Source: Lysinibacillus composti
GTDB lineage: Bacteria > Bacillota > Bacilli > Bacillales_A > Planococcaceae
Length of the DNA stretch: 64,000 nt
NCBI RefSeq assembly: GCF_016908465.1
Contig: NZ_JAFBDY010000012.1
Coordinates: 53,447-117,446 of the forward strand
Reading direction: 5' to 3'
Shown: one piece after another, positions 38,379-46,782 of the stretch
Layout of the letters: every line of letters begins with the position of its first letter
How positions within the stretch are numbered: the stretch's first letter is position 1
Translations under genes and position numbers: made by a program
Notes under the pieces: generated by a model
The model's input: only the letters and a program-made list of their open reading frames with translations
Database searches by the model: none
What the model was told of the DNA's origin: nothing

Positions 38379-39341
38379 TTAAGCCTCTATTGTATGTTTG
38401 ATAATTTCCTTTTTCGTAATACTGTCTCCCCAGTACGTATTACCAAATGCTCTTTCTGATGCATTCCACGCAACGGGTTCCCAATCTGGTTCAAAAATTA
38501 AATACCCACCACTAAACACTTCAACTGTACAACCACTGCCTGGATCTGCAACATATAAGTAAAGAGCTTGAGAAATACTGTGTTTTCCAGGTCCACAGAA
38601 ATTCAAACCATGTTCTCTACAAATATCTGCAGCTCGTAAGACATCTTGGGAATCATCTACCCAATAAGATAGATGGTGTAAACGTGCGGGTGTTGGAAGT
38701 TCATCCTTTTGACGAGATACAAGTGCCACATCGTGAACAAGTGCCGTCACGCTCATCCAACCTGCTAAAATTTGATTACTATCGTCTTCTTTTAGATATT
38801 CACGTAATTTAAATCCTAAAACGTCTTGGAAGAATGAATAAGTTTCTTTCCAATCTTCTGCTGTATGAAGATTTACGTGGTCAATTCTTCTTGGAGAGAT
38901 CCCTTTCGCCCATGCTTTATATGTTTGATTTTTAAGAACCGATGCTCTTTTTTCATCTGCTGCAGGTTTTTTTACATCATAATACAGTTCAAACGTGTGA
39001 CCACTTGGTACTGTAAAGCGAATAGCTTCCCCAATGCCTGGTGTTGTCCATGGTTCAATTCTTTGAACATTAATTCCTTCATTTTCAAGTAACTCTTTAA
39101 ATGCAAGAACATCTTCTTTTTGTTTTGTACGCCAGCCAATGTGACTTACATAAGCACGGTCACCTTGACGAATGGATAACGTATGATGTTGAAAATCCCC
39201 CCAAGCTCGTAAATAGTGAACTCCATCCATAACCTCTGTTTCTTCTAGCCCAATCACTTCCTTAAAAAAGACTAGTGACTTTTCTAAATCAGTTGAAACT
39301 AGTGAAACATACCCCAACTTTGAAATTTCAGGTTTTGTCAT
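38379..39341 (-). CDS. Type I extradiol ring-cleavage dioxygenase (copy 1)
   Basis: 320 residues made of two vicinal-oxygen-chelate modules, the second one catalytic. Iron ligands are His155 (RRIDHVN), His222 or 223 (LHHLSYW) and Glu274 (VEVFSGGY). The layout and C-terminal tail (GGYLIFEPDWEP) resemble catechol 2,3-dioxygenases rather than intradiol enzymes. It opens the catechol made by the adjacent monooxygenase. Ribosome binding site GGGGGAG. Paralogs at 50002 and 55236 share the motifs almost residue for residue. A GC-rich repeat separates it from the monooxygenase gene upstream. Confidence 0.9.
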   Translation of the reverse strand: MTKPEISKLGYVSLVSTDLEKSLVFFKEVIGLEETEVMDGVHYLRAWGDFQHHTLSIRQGDRAYVSHIGWRTKQKEDVLAFKELLENEGINVQRIEPWTTPGIGEAIRFTVPSGHTFELYYDVKKPAADEKRASVLKNQTYKAWAKGISPRRIDHVNLHTAEDWKETYSFFQDVLGFKLREYLKEDDSNQILAGWMSVTALVHDVALVSRQKDELPTPARLHHLSYWVDDSQDVLRAADICREHGLNFCGPGKHSISQALYLYVADPGSGCTVEVFSGGYLIFEPDWEPVAWNASERAFGNTYWGDSITKKEIIKHTIEA

Positions 39342-39375
39342 ATAAGCTCCCCCATCATCAAATGAATTGAATTAC

Positions 39376-39505
39376 ATTCGATTTCCGCTTCAGACGGACG
39401 CGCATCCTGGGCGAGGCCCCGAGCTTCCTCGTCGCAAGCTCCTGTGAGATCTCAAGTCTCACGCTATTCCCGCAGGAGTCGCCGTCTTCCGCTACAATCG
39501 AAAAT
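39376..39505 (+). repeat. GC-rich dispersed repeat, family C
   Basis: Starts ATTCGATTTCCGCTTCAGAC and ends GTCTTCCGCTACAATCGAAA, with a partial terminal inversion (TTCGATT/AATCGAA). The interior is far more GC-rich than the neighbouring genes (GGGCGAGGCCCCGAGC, then CCCGCAGGAGTCG). It resembles a short interspersed element common between genes in Bacillaceae. It lies between the monooxygenase and dioxygenase genes and could process or attenuate their mRNA. Confidence 0.65.
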
Positions 39506-39552
39506 ACTATTTGACTTTATCTACTAAAATACTATTTATGAAGGTACATCAA

Positions 39553-40746
39553 TCAGTAACGCAATGCATTTGACTCTAAGCCTGATAACACACGTCCATA
39601 GTTTTCTAGTGTAATAATTGGAGATAATGAACGGTGAGAATGTAGTGTTAAGAAATCTCGAATAATGCGTTGCATTGGATGGCCATCATAAACGAAACCT
39701 GAACCACTACCAGCAAGTAATAAATCTAGTGCCTCTTTTAATAATTTATTTGCATATCCTATATCTGCTAAAGCTTTAACACGAGCTGGTCGATCCATAT
39801 ATTTTTTCTCGCTTGCCCATCGGTCAATTTCATCAGCTAAGTTATAGAAATAATGTTCAGCTGTTTCAACTTTTAATGTCGCTTCTGCAAGTATTGCATG
39901 TGTGCTTGAAGCATCTTTTACAAATTCAACGCCCATATGAACTGCTCGACGGTATGGAAGTGCATCTTTGAAAATCTCAAGTGCATTTTTTATGACACCT
40001 AAACCAGGTAAGCCAAGTGATAAAATTAAACCTGGGAATAGTGCTGAATGGTATAGTGGGATATCGCGTAAATGTGTTGATTCAAAGTTTCCATTTAATG
40101 CTTCATTAAATGACGTTACACGATGATCTGGAATGAAAACATTTTTCATTGTCACGCTATTACTACCTGTTCCTCTTAAGCCTAAAGTATGCCAATCGTC
40201 GTTAATTTCTAGTTCTTTAAATGGAAGGGTCATTAACTTTTGGTCAATCATAACGCCTTCTTCGTTATACACTGGCATCCCAAAGTAACCCCATGTTGCA
40301 TGTAATGAGCCAGAACAGAACATCCAGAAACCTTCCTCGATTAGGAAGCCACCATCTACTTTTTTCGCAATACATTTTCTAGGTTCATAGACTCCAGCAA
40401 ATAAAACGTCATCTGGGTTTTGACCAAAAATTTCTTCATGCGCCTTTTCAGAAAAGGATTCTGCTACCATTAGTTCGCGAATTGCACAAAGAGCAACAAT
40501 CCAACCAGTAGAAGCACAACCACGTGAAATTTCCACTACCGCTTCGCTATAAGTCCTTAAGTTTAATTCTTGACCTCCATAACGCTTAGGTCTCAACATT
40601 GTAAATAAACCGCCTTCTTTTAGCTCCTTAATAGTCGCTTCAGGAATACGTCGAATATCTTCCGTCTCTTGTGCACGTTCTCTTAATTTACTCACTAAAG
40701 ATCTTGCGAATAAAATTGGATTCTCTTGTTTTACCGCTTGACTCAT
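39553..40746 (-). CDS. Acyl-CoA-dehydrogenase-fold flavin monooxygenase (two-component hydroxylase, copy 1)
   Basis: 397 residues with the N-terminal helical, middle beta and C-terminal helical domains of the group D monooxygenases (HsaA, HpaB-like, DszC). Conserved points include LRPKRYGGQE (about 56-65), STGWIVAL, LGLRGTGSNSV (about 187-197) and a C-terminal SGSGFVYDGHP. Such enzymes hydroxylate a phenol next to its OH using reduced flavin supplied by a separate reductase, probably the one at 54451. It leads the unit ending at 35964. Strong ribosome binding site AGGGGTG. The acyl-CoA dehydrogenase alternative is less likely beside a dioxygenase and a flavin reductase. Confidence 0.83.
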   Translation of the reverse strand: MSQAVKQENPILFARSLVSKLRERAQETEDIRRIPEATIKELKEGGLFTMLRPKRYGGQELNLRTYSEAVVEISRGCASTGWIVALCAIRELMVAESFSEKAHEEIFGQNPDDVLFAGVYEPRKCIAKKVDGGFLIEEGFWMFCSGSLHATWGYFGMPVYNEEGVMIDQKLMTLPFKELEINDDWHTLGLRGTGSNSVTMKNVFIPDHRVTSFNEALNGNFESTHLRDIPLYHSALFPGLILSLGLPGLGVIKNALEIFKDALPYRRAVHMGVEFVKDASSTHAILAEATLKVETAEHYFYNLADEIDRWASEKKYMDRPARVKALADIGYANKLLKEALDLLLAGSGSGFVYDGHPMQRIIRDFLTLHSHRSLSPIITLENYGRVLSGLESNALRY

Positions 40747-41059
40747 CTACTACACCCCTTTTTCATTTTGGCCTGTGTCAATGTTGAACTGCTCAAGGTA
40801 ATGAATTCCCCCCATTTTCGAAACCTACATCACCACATGACCGCGTCCAATTCGTAATCTAAAGTTGTTTCAAGACGATGTCCGTTTTTAAACGATCAAC
40901 AATTAATTACAGTGCCATTAGTTTACTTCTTGATACAAATTTATCTATTTTTTCAGAAAATTGTAAGGATAAAAAACATTTAACTTTAAAAGCAAATTTC
41001 AATAAACTTTATTGGTTTTTCGAAATCAATTGAAAACGTTTTATTCATCAAAAAAATAA
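40747..41059. promoter_or_regulatory. Control region upstream of the copy 1 hydroxylase unit
   Basis: No gene. It holds an inverted pair of half-sites, TTGTTTCAAGA (40865-40875) and TCTTGATACAA (40928-40938), 63 bases apart centre to centre (six helical turns). Further upstream is a partial cre-like TGAAAACGTTTTAT (41031-41044, 12 of 14 positions). These are candidate sites for the island regulator and CcpA. Confidence 0.4.
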
Positions 41060-41104
41060 TAAAAAAGAGTGTTTCCTCAGCTAAGAACTAACTGACAAAA
41101 CACC
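41060..41104 (-). terminator. Terminator after the V4R-PucR regulator
   Basis: Imperfect stem on the minus strand (GTGTTTTGTCAGTTAG with TAGCTGAGGAAACAC) followed by CTCTTTTTT. Confidence 0.6.
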
Positions 41105-41136
41105 CAATTTCAAATAATTTTTTTCACTATTTTTTT

Positions 41137-42972
41137 CTAAACATCGATATCCCCTAAAATTTTAAGCGCATCTAACATTAACAAGAATTCATATGCAACA
41201 ATCGGATTTCGTAATTCTTTATTTAATAATTTTTCGATTTTTGAAACTCGATACATAAGCCCACTCATCGATAAAGAAAGATCACTAATTGATTGTTGAA
41301 GGTTTCCACCATTTAGTAAGAAAACATACAAGGTTTTAAGGAGTTCATCTCGTTTCGCTTCCTTCAGCTGTAAGATCGGTTGCAATTCCTTTTCTGCTTT
41401 TCTTCTAATAGTCATCATGTTTTTTGAGTTTATAAGCGTACCGACTATACTTGCATTTTCAAAATAAACGACCTGATCATGATTATTTATTCGAAGCGCA
41501 ATTTGAGACTCTTCTAGACTCTCAGTAATATGTTCAATGGTATCGCTTACATTACTAAGTCCAATTCGAAAATTCACTACTCGGAACTGATTATTTAAGT
41601 GACTTAAAATATTCCCGAGTATAAATGATAGATCTTGCACCTTTGGCAAGAGCATCACAATTTGATTATTAAACTCTGTAATTAAAATATTAAAACTTTG
41701 CATTTCTAGATATCTAGTAATTGATTGAATAATTTGGTCATAAAACTCCATACTTGAGGAATCTCGTTGATTTGATGAACAATTTAATGTTGCAATATAG
41801 TACGGCTCTTTTAAATCAATCCCCATATAATATCCACGATAAATTACCCCAGATTCAGAAGCATATTGTTTTAATAACAGTTGCTCGAAAAAATAACCTT
41901 TCATATTTTCAACTGCTTCAATACTTGTTTTTTCATTCAAAAAATATAATGCGGCAGAGCTAGCAGCACGCTGAATAAACTTCATGTCGTTCTCTAATTC
42001 AACAGTTTTATCTTTATAAATAAATGTGAAATAACCAATGATTTGCTTTTGAACTATAATAGGTGTTACAAGGCGATTGTGATATTGGCCTCGGATAATA
42101 AACGTTTTATTATAGGTTACAGATTGGATTTTCCCACTTCTCGTTCTTGATAAAGAATTTAAAAAGTCTTCATTTAGCTTCTCATATTCCCCATCGGTAA
42201 ATCCTTCATAAATTCGGGCTTGAAAGTTTAAATCTTCAACTGTGACAGGAAGGTCTAACGTTTCGGAAACTGTGAGAACTAGTTCCTCAATAGAATGACC
42301 TTCCGACAATTTTGTAGTTAACGTATCATGAAATGTTGATACTTTTTCAATATAATTTTTTTGTTCTAATAACTGCTCGTAAGTATAATTTAATTCTTCA
42401 ATAAAACTACTTTCATTGTAAAGTTTTATTTCTTCTAGCATTTCGGGATGATCATGCCATTCTTCCTCTAGCCGCATTTCATACACACAATCTTCATGAC
42501 CCATTGCACGGCATTTTATTTCCTTTAAAAATACTTTTCTTTTAAGAATCATAGAAGTATAACCGCTACCAAGACCGGCAAGGGTATGACAAACTGGATG
42601 GTCAGAAATTCCGTGGTTTTTTATATGCTCTTTCACTTCAAAAGAATCAAGCCATTTGCCTGTTGCATAAATGTAGATCACCTCACCATTTTCACCGGTT
42701 TCAAGTGTTCTTTCCGAAATCATCTTTGAAATTTGACCGGTTTGTAAATGTAATTCTCCACCCTTATTTAGCATATCTTCAAGCTTTGTGGGATTTTTCA
42801 ACACTTCTTTAGCGTGTGCCACCCCTAAATTCCAACCATATCTTAATAAAAAGGCTTTTGCTCTCTTCATTCCCAAATTGCTAATTAATTCTTTTCTTAA
42901 CAGGCCAAACGTTGCGGATGTTGTGGAAATTGTTTTATCTTCATAGTGTTCGAATGTTTCCGATTGTAACAT
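41137..42972 (-). CDS. Aromatic-sensing regulator: XylR_N/V4R sensor joined to PucR-type HTH
   Basis: 611 residues. Residues about 1-170 are the XylR_N plus V4R sensor domain known from the phenol activators DmpR and MopR. Cys128, Glu151, Cys154 and Cys162 have the same spacing as the MopR zinc site as I remember it, and His75 and Trp107 are candidates for the phenol-contacting pair. A coiled linker and GAF-like segment (about 180-360) follow, then a CdaR-like middle domain and a C-terminal PucR HTH (about 545-600, LYVFLLNGGNLQQSISDLSL). There is no AAA+ domain, so it is not a sigma54 activator. Own terminator; ribosome binding site GGGGGGAGG. Most likely it controls the island in response to a phenolic compound. 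Confidence 0.85.
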   Translation of the reverse strand: MLQSETFEHYEDKTISTTSATFGLLRKELISNLGMKRAKAFLLRYGWNLGVAHAKEVLKNPTKLEDMLNKGGELHLQTGQISKMISERTLETGENGEVIYIYATGKWLDSFEVKEHIKNHGISDHPVCHTLAGLGSGYTSMILKRKVFLKEIKCRAMGHEDCVYEMRLEEEWHDHPEMLEEIKLYNESSFIEELNYTYEQLLEQKNYIEKVSTFHDTLTTKLSEGHSIEELVLTVSETLDLPVTVEDLNFQARIYEGFTDGEYEKLNEDFLNSLSRTRSGKIQSVTYNKTFIIRGQYHNRLVTPIIVQKQIIGYFTFIYKDKTVELENDMKFIQRAASSAALYFLNEKTSIEAVENMKGYFFEQLLLKQYASESGVIYRGYYMGIDLKEPYYIATLNCSSNQRDSSSMEFYDQIIQSITRYLEMQSFNILITEFNNQIVMLLPKVQDLSFILGNILSHLNNQFRVVNFRIGLSNVSDTIEHITESLEESQIALRINNHDQVVYFENASIVGTLINSKNMMTIRRKAEKELQPILQLKEAKRDELLKTLYVFLLNGGNLQQSISDLSLSMSGLMYRVSKIEKLLNKELRNPIVAYEFLLMLDALKILGDIDV

Positions 42973-43207
42973 ACGCCTCCCCCTATTCTATTAATGCATA
43001 ACTATATTATAATGGATTCTTTGACAAAATAAGATATAAAAATAAGAAAAAATGAGAGTTTTCGATACTTATTCGTTTCCCTTAAGTAAAGGATAACAAT
43101 TTACTAAAAGGGGCCAAAAATAAGTTTTGAAGAAAAAGACTCTATGAATGAGCGAAACGGTGTTTTTGGTGGACGACTCTTTTTCACCTATGAGGGCTTA
43201 AAACTAA
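42973..43207. other. Upstream region of the regulator gene
   Basis: No coding frame. The minus strand has TTGTCA and TATAGT about 15 bases apart, 40-60 bases before the start, a possible SigA promoter with short spacing. None of the half-sites seen at 40865 are found here. Confidence 0.35.
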
Positions 43208-43246
43208 AATAGAAAGAATCTGTCCCACATATTGCTTGGAACAGAT
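43208..43246 (-). terminator. Terminator of the long flavoprotein/lyase unit
   Basis: GGATCTGTTCC pairs with GGGACAGATTC on the minus strand, followed by TTTCTATTTTA. It lies about 20 bases past the racemase-fold gene. Confidence 0.6.
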
Positions 43247-43266
43247 CCTAAGTTTTTACATTAAAT

Positions 43267-44115
43267 TTACTTTTGGACTTGAGCTTTTACGGACAAACCA
43301 TAATCTAAACCTGCATGGATGTCACTTTGTTGGTGATAAAACGCTCGTAATTTTTTAACAGCATCTTCAGGTGGTTTCGCATTAAAATAACCTTTACGAG
43401 TCATCGTTACACCTGAATTTTTCTTTAAATCAGTTAATGATTCACACATTTTGATGCCCGCTGCAAATGAATCAACAATCGGTACTTCCCCAATTCGGTT
43501 GATGCCATGTGTCGCTAAAAAGACATTCATCGGCCCTTCACCAGGAATGATTACATCGGCTCCTTGCGCGATTGCTTTTTCTGCACTTTCCACAAATGAA
43601 TCAATGACAGGTTGCGGATTATTAAAGCCTTCCAGAATATCGTAAAATCCTACTTTCGTTTGAACAATTGGTCCAAGCTTTTGGCTTAACCCATATCGAC
43701 CAGCATTATATCGTAATTGATCTGCTAAAGGCTCTAAGAAATTCACAATCCCAATAATATCACCTAGCATAGACGCAATGTGCATAGATGCTTGTCCATA
43801 TCCAATCACTGGAATGTCAACAAGTGATCTTGCCTCAATCAATCCAACATCAGGTATTGTTCCGATAAACATGCAGTCATAGCCAGCACTTTCAGCAATT
43901 AATGCATTTCGAATAAATTGTTCTCGATGTAAATTTTGCAGGTAAGAATACGTAATAAAATGACCTGGATATTCAGTTGGATACGTCTCATTGGACATTC
44001 CGTGTAAAACGACTTCAACATCAGATCGAGCAATTTTTTGTATATGATTAATGACTGCATCGCGATATGCCGGTACATTTTCAATTGACGTTAGACTTTG
44101 ATGCCAAATTTTCAA
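43267..44115 (-). CDS. Asp/Glu/hydantoin racemase-fold protein lacking both catalytic cysteines
   Basis: 282 residues of the Asp/Glu racemase superfamily, which includes hydantoin racemase and maleate isomerase. In active members each half supplies one Cys; here the first position reads FIGTIPDVGL (about 83-92) and the second IIPGEGPMN (about 190-198), giving Thr and Glu instead. The remaining cysteines (81, about 234) are not in those motifs. It may use different chemistry or bind ligand only. The start is TTG (44113-44115) with AAAGGAG ten bases upstream. Last gene of the unit that begins at the copy 2 dioxygenase. Confidence 0.75.
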   Translation of the reverse strand: MKIWHQSLTSIENVPAYRDAVINHIQKIARSDVEVVLHGMSNETYPTEYPGHFITYSYLQNLHREQFIRNALIAESAGYDCMFIGTIPDVGLIEARSLVDIPVIGYGQASMHIASMLGDIIGIVNFLEPLADQLRYNAGRYGLSQKLGPIVQTKVGFYDILEGFNNPQPVIDSFVESAEKAIAQGADVIIPGEGPMNVFLATHGINRIGEVPIVDSFAAGIKMCESLTDLKKNSGVTMTRKGYFNAKPPEDAVKKLRAFYHQQSDIHAGLDYGLSVKAQVQK

Positions 44116-44144
44116 ACGACTTCAACTCCTTTCATTTCAAGGCA

Positions 44145-45530
44145 TTACAACGTTATTTCTGTTTTTAATGCTGTTTGCGCAGCAATTCGACCGAAAATTG
44201 CTGCTTTGCCCAGAGAGCTTCCTGTCATATATCCTGCACCGTGGAAACCTCCCACAATTTCTCCTGCTGCGAACAGGCCAGGAATCGGTTCGTGAAATGG
44301 ATTTAACACTTGTGCCCCCTCATTCACCGCTAGGCCAGCATAAGTAGCTAACATTGCAACTGTAGTACGCATTGCATAGAAAGGGGCCCGACATATTGTT
44401 TTTGGCTTTCCGAACGTATGGGTTAAAGTAGTTCTTCCAAACTCCTTGTCGCCACCTGCTAGAATATCTTGATTGTACTCATCGACTGTTTGAACTAACT
44501 GAGCTTTTGGTACAGAAATCAATTCAGCTAATTCCTCTAGAGAATTTGCTTTATCGATTAATCCTAATTCATTCAGCTTTTCAAAGTCATATAATGCATC
44601 CCCTGGAACATTTTCTTTCATAATTTCTTGGTCCCAAACTTGATACGTAATACCTTCTGGTTGTTTTAATGCTTCAGTTCCAATTAATTTATAAGAAATC
44701 GATTCATTTACAAATCGTTTGGCCTGTTTATTGATGACGATTGCACCTTTATAAAATACGTGTGCTTGGTTTTTTCGAGGTCCATCAGCTGTAGGATGGA
44801 AACCATATGTTCCTTGTAAATATGGAAGATCCCGTACCCATGCACCGTGTTCCCACGCTAATTTAATGCCATCCCCAACATTTCCTTTGCCACCAATTCG
44901 AAGTGCTCCCTTTAATTGTGGAGCAAAGTGTTCGAGCAATTCTTCACTTCTAGAAAATCCTCCAGAAGTTAAGATGATACCTTGATCTGATTTGGCAATG
45001 TATTCAAGGCCATTCTTTTCAAAGATAACTGCTGAAATACGACCTTCTGAATTTTTACGAAGACGTTTAACTGAAGCTTCTAATTCGACAGTTACATTAC
45101 CTGTATCCACAGCATACTGATATAAAGTTGAAATAGCTTGAGATGGAGTGATTGTATGGCCACGGGGAACGCTATGTCCACTTACCGCTTGAACCGCATG
45201 GAATTGTACCCCTTTTTGCACTAACCATTGATACGTTTCGTATTGATTTTCTCCGTAAGCCTCGATTAAACTTACTTCGTTTTTGCCCTGACCAACTGTT
45301 AGTAAATCATCTACTAATAATTGTGTAGAATCTTGAATTCCTTCTTTTTTCTGAAGATCCGTTTCAGCAAATGCCATAAAGCGTCCACTTAATAACGAGC
45401 TTCCACCTATTTCTTCCTCTTTTTCAAGTACTAAAACTTTTGCACCTTGTGCTGCCGCTTCAGCAGCAGCACAAAGTCCAGCCATCCCAGCACCTACTAT
45501 TATTAGGTTATAAGTTTTTTCCATGGGCAT
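44145..45530 (-). CDS. FAD-dependent dehydrogenase, fumarate reductase/KstD family (island flavoprotein 2)
   Basis: 461 residues. FAD motif LIIVGAGMAGLCAAAEAAAQG (split over about 9-28), EKEEEIGGSS (about 36-45), and closing motif GLFAAGEIVGGFHGAGYMTG. It shares the fold of the flavoproteins at 35964 and 46783 but is clearly diverged from both. Likely introduces or removes a double bond next to a carbonyl. No heme motif and no signal peptide, so cytoplasmic. It starts four bases after the GlcG-like gene and is followed by the racemase-fold gene. Confidence 0.83.
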   Translation of the reverse strand: MPMEKTYNLIIVGAGMAGLCAAAEAAAQGAKVLVLEKEEEIGGSSLLSGRFMAFAETDLQKKEGIQDSTQLLVDDLLTVGQGKNEVSLIEAYGENQYETYQWLVQKGVQFHAVQAVSGHSVPRGHTITPSQAISTLYQYAVDTGNVTVELEASVKRLRKNSEGRISAVIFEKNGLEYIAKSDQGIILTSGGFSRSEELLEHFAPQLKGALRIGGKGNVGDGIKLAWEHGAWVRDLPYLQGTYGFHPTADGPRKNQAHVFYKGAIVINKQAKRFVNESISYKLIGTEALKQPEGITYQVWDQEIMKENVPGDALYDFEKLNELGLIDKANSLEELAELISVPKAQLVQTVDEYNQDILAGGDKEFGRTTLTHTFGKPKTICRAPFYAMRTTVAMLATYAGLAVNEGAQVLNPFHEPIPGLFAAGEIVGGFHGAGYMTGSSLGKAAIFGRIAAQTALKTEITL

Positions 45531-45534
45531 TTCA

Positions 45535-45978
45535 CTACCCTTGTGTAATTTCTTGTAATACTTCTAATCCTGCTTCACAAACTTGCATGTCGTGTGTGTA
45601 ATGACCTCCACTTACACCGATCCCACCGATTAATTCACCATCTAATTTGATCGGATAACCTCCACCGAAGATGACAAGTCTAGGTGTATGAACAATCCCG
45701 TGTAGTAGTGGTGGATCATCTTTTAACCGATCATACCACTCGTGTGTTGCACGATTATAAGCTGCTGCTGAGAATGCTTTATTTTGAGCGATATCTAAGC
45801 TCAATACAGGTGCGCCGTCCATTGCTGCGAATGCTTTTAAATTTCCAGTACGGTCAACAATTGCAATACTAAATGGAATCCCCATTTCTTTTCCTTTAAC
45901 TAGCGCTGCATCTAATACCTTGTTCGCTAATTCTAAACTAATGCTTTTTGTTTCAATAGCTTTAACAAATTCAGTCAT
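45535..45978 (-). CDS. GlcG/HbpS-like protein (DUF336)
   Basis: 147 residues covering the whole GlcG/HbpS domain (SISLELANKVLDAALVKGKE near the N-terminus, GGYPIKLDGELIGGIGVSGG near 108-127). HbpS binds heme, and related domains bind corrinoid, but many members sit as single genes in catabolic operons with unknown roles. Found here between an SDR and a flavoprotein. Shine-Dalgarno AGGAGA. I cannot say whether it binds a cofactor or has enzyme activity. Confidence 0.8.
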   Translation of the reverse strand: MTEFVKAIETKSISLELANKVLDAALVKGKEMGIPFSIAIVDRTGNLKAFAAMDGAPVLSLDIAQNKAFSAAAYNRATHEWYDRLKDDPPLLHGIVHTPRLVIFGGGYPIKLDGELIGGIGVSGGHYTHDMQVCEAGLEVLQEITQG

Positions 45979-46034
45979 TTTATTAATCTCCTATTCTATA
46001 GTTAATTTTTAAGATTTGTATTTACTACCTTCTA

Positions 46035-46763
46035 TTATGTTGAAACAGGTTGTCCTGCTCCGAATGCCTCTATGGACGTTGCTGTAACGGCAACTGATTT
46101 TGGTAAACACAAATCAACAATGACATTTGCGATATCAATCGGCTGTAACCAACCTGTTTTATTTATATTTGGTGCCATATCATTTGTCATTTTTGTATCA
46201 ACTGGTCCAGGGCAAACAGCATTCACACGAATTCCATATGGTTTCAGCTCTTCACCGAGGGCCTTGGAGAATCCAATGACGGCATGTTTTGAAGAAATAT
46301 AAGCACTGCGATTTGGACCACCTTTTGTCCCCCAAATTGATGAGATATTGATGATGATTCCATCTTTTTTCTCGATCATTTCAGGAATTACTTCTTTACT
46401 TAAATAAAATGGAGCGTGTAAGTTAATGTCGTGTACCCAATGCCACTCTTCAACGGATGTCTCAACGAATGGTTTTAGACTCATAACACCAGCATTATTA
46501 ACTAGAATATCGATTTTACCGAACTTCTCTTTCACTTCTTTTACTGCTTTTTGAACTGCCTCTGGATCTCCAACATCACATATGACAGCAATTGCTTTTG
46601 TCCCGTGAACTTCTTGAATTGCTTGTACTACTTCGTCACATTCATGTTTACTTCTAGCACATACAGCTACATCTGCACCATGTGAGGCTAATAATAGTGA
46701 AGTTTCACGACCAATCCCGCGGCCTCCACCAGTTACTAGTGCTACTTTTCCTTTTAACTCCAC
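46035..46763 (-). CDS. Short-chain dehydrogenase/reductase
   Basis: 242 residues, classical SDR. The nucleotide site is TGGGRGIG (about 10-17), followed by NNAG (about 89-92), a catalytic Ser near 142, and YxxxK in SAYISSKHA (about 153-161). It interconverts an alcohol and a ketone with NAD(P). The start is GTG (46761-46763) behind AAGGAGGG. It is flanked by two flavoproteins of the KstD/TcuA family, so an alcohol-to-ketone step feeding ring desaturation is a reasonable inference. Confidence 0.87.
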   Translation of the reverse strand: MELKGKVALVTGGGRGIGRETSLLLASHGADVAVCARSKHECDEVVQAIQEVHGTKAIAVICDVGDPEAVQKAVKEVKEKFGKIDILVNNAGVMSLKPFVETSVEEWHWVHDINLHAPFYLSKEVIPEMIEKKDGIIINISSIWGTKGGPNRSAYISSKHAVIGFSKALGEELKPYGIRVNAVCPGPVDTKMTNDMAPNINKTGWLQPIDIANVIVDLCLPKSVAVTATSIEAFGAGQPVST

Positions 46764-46782
46764 TAAATGCCCTCCTTTTTAA

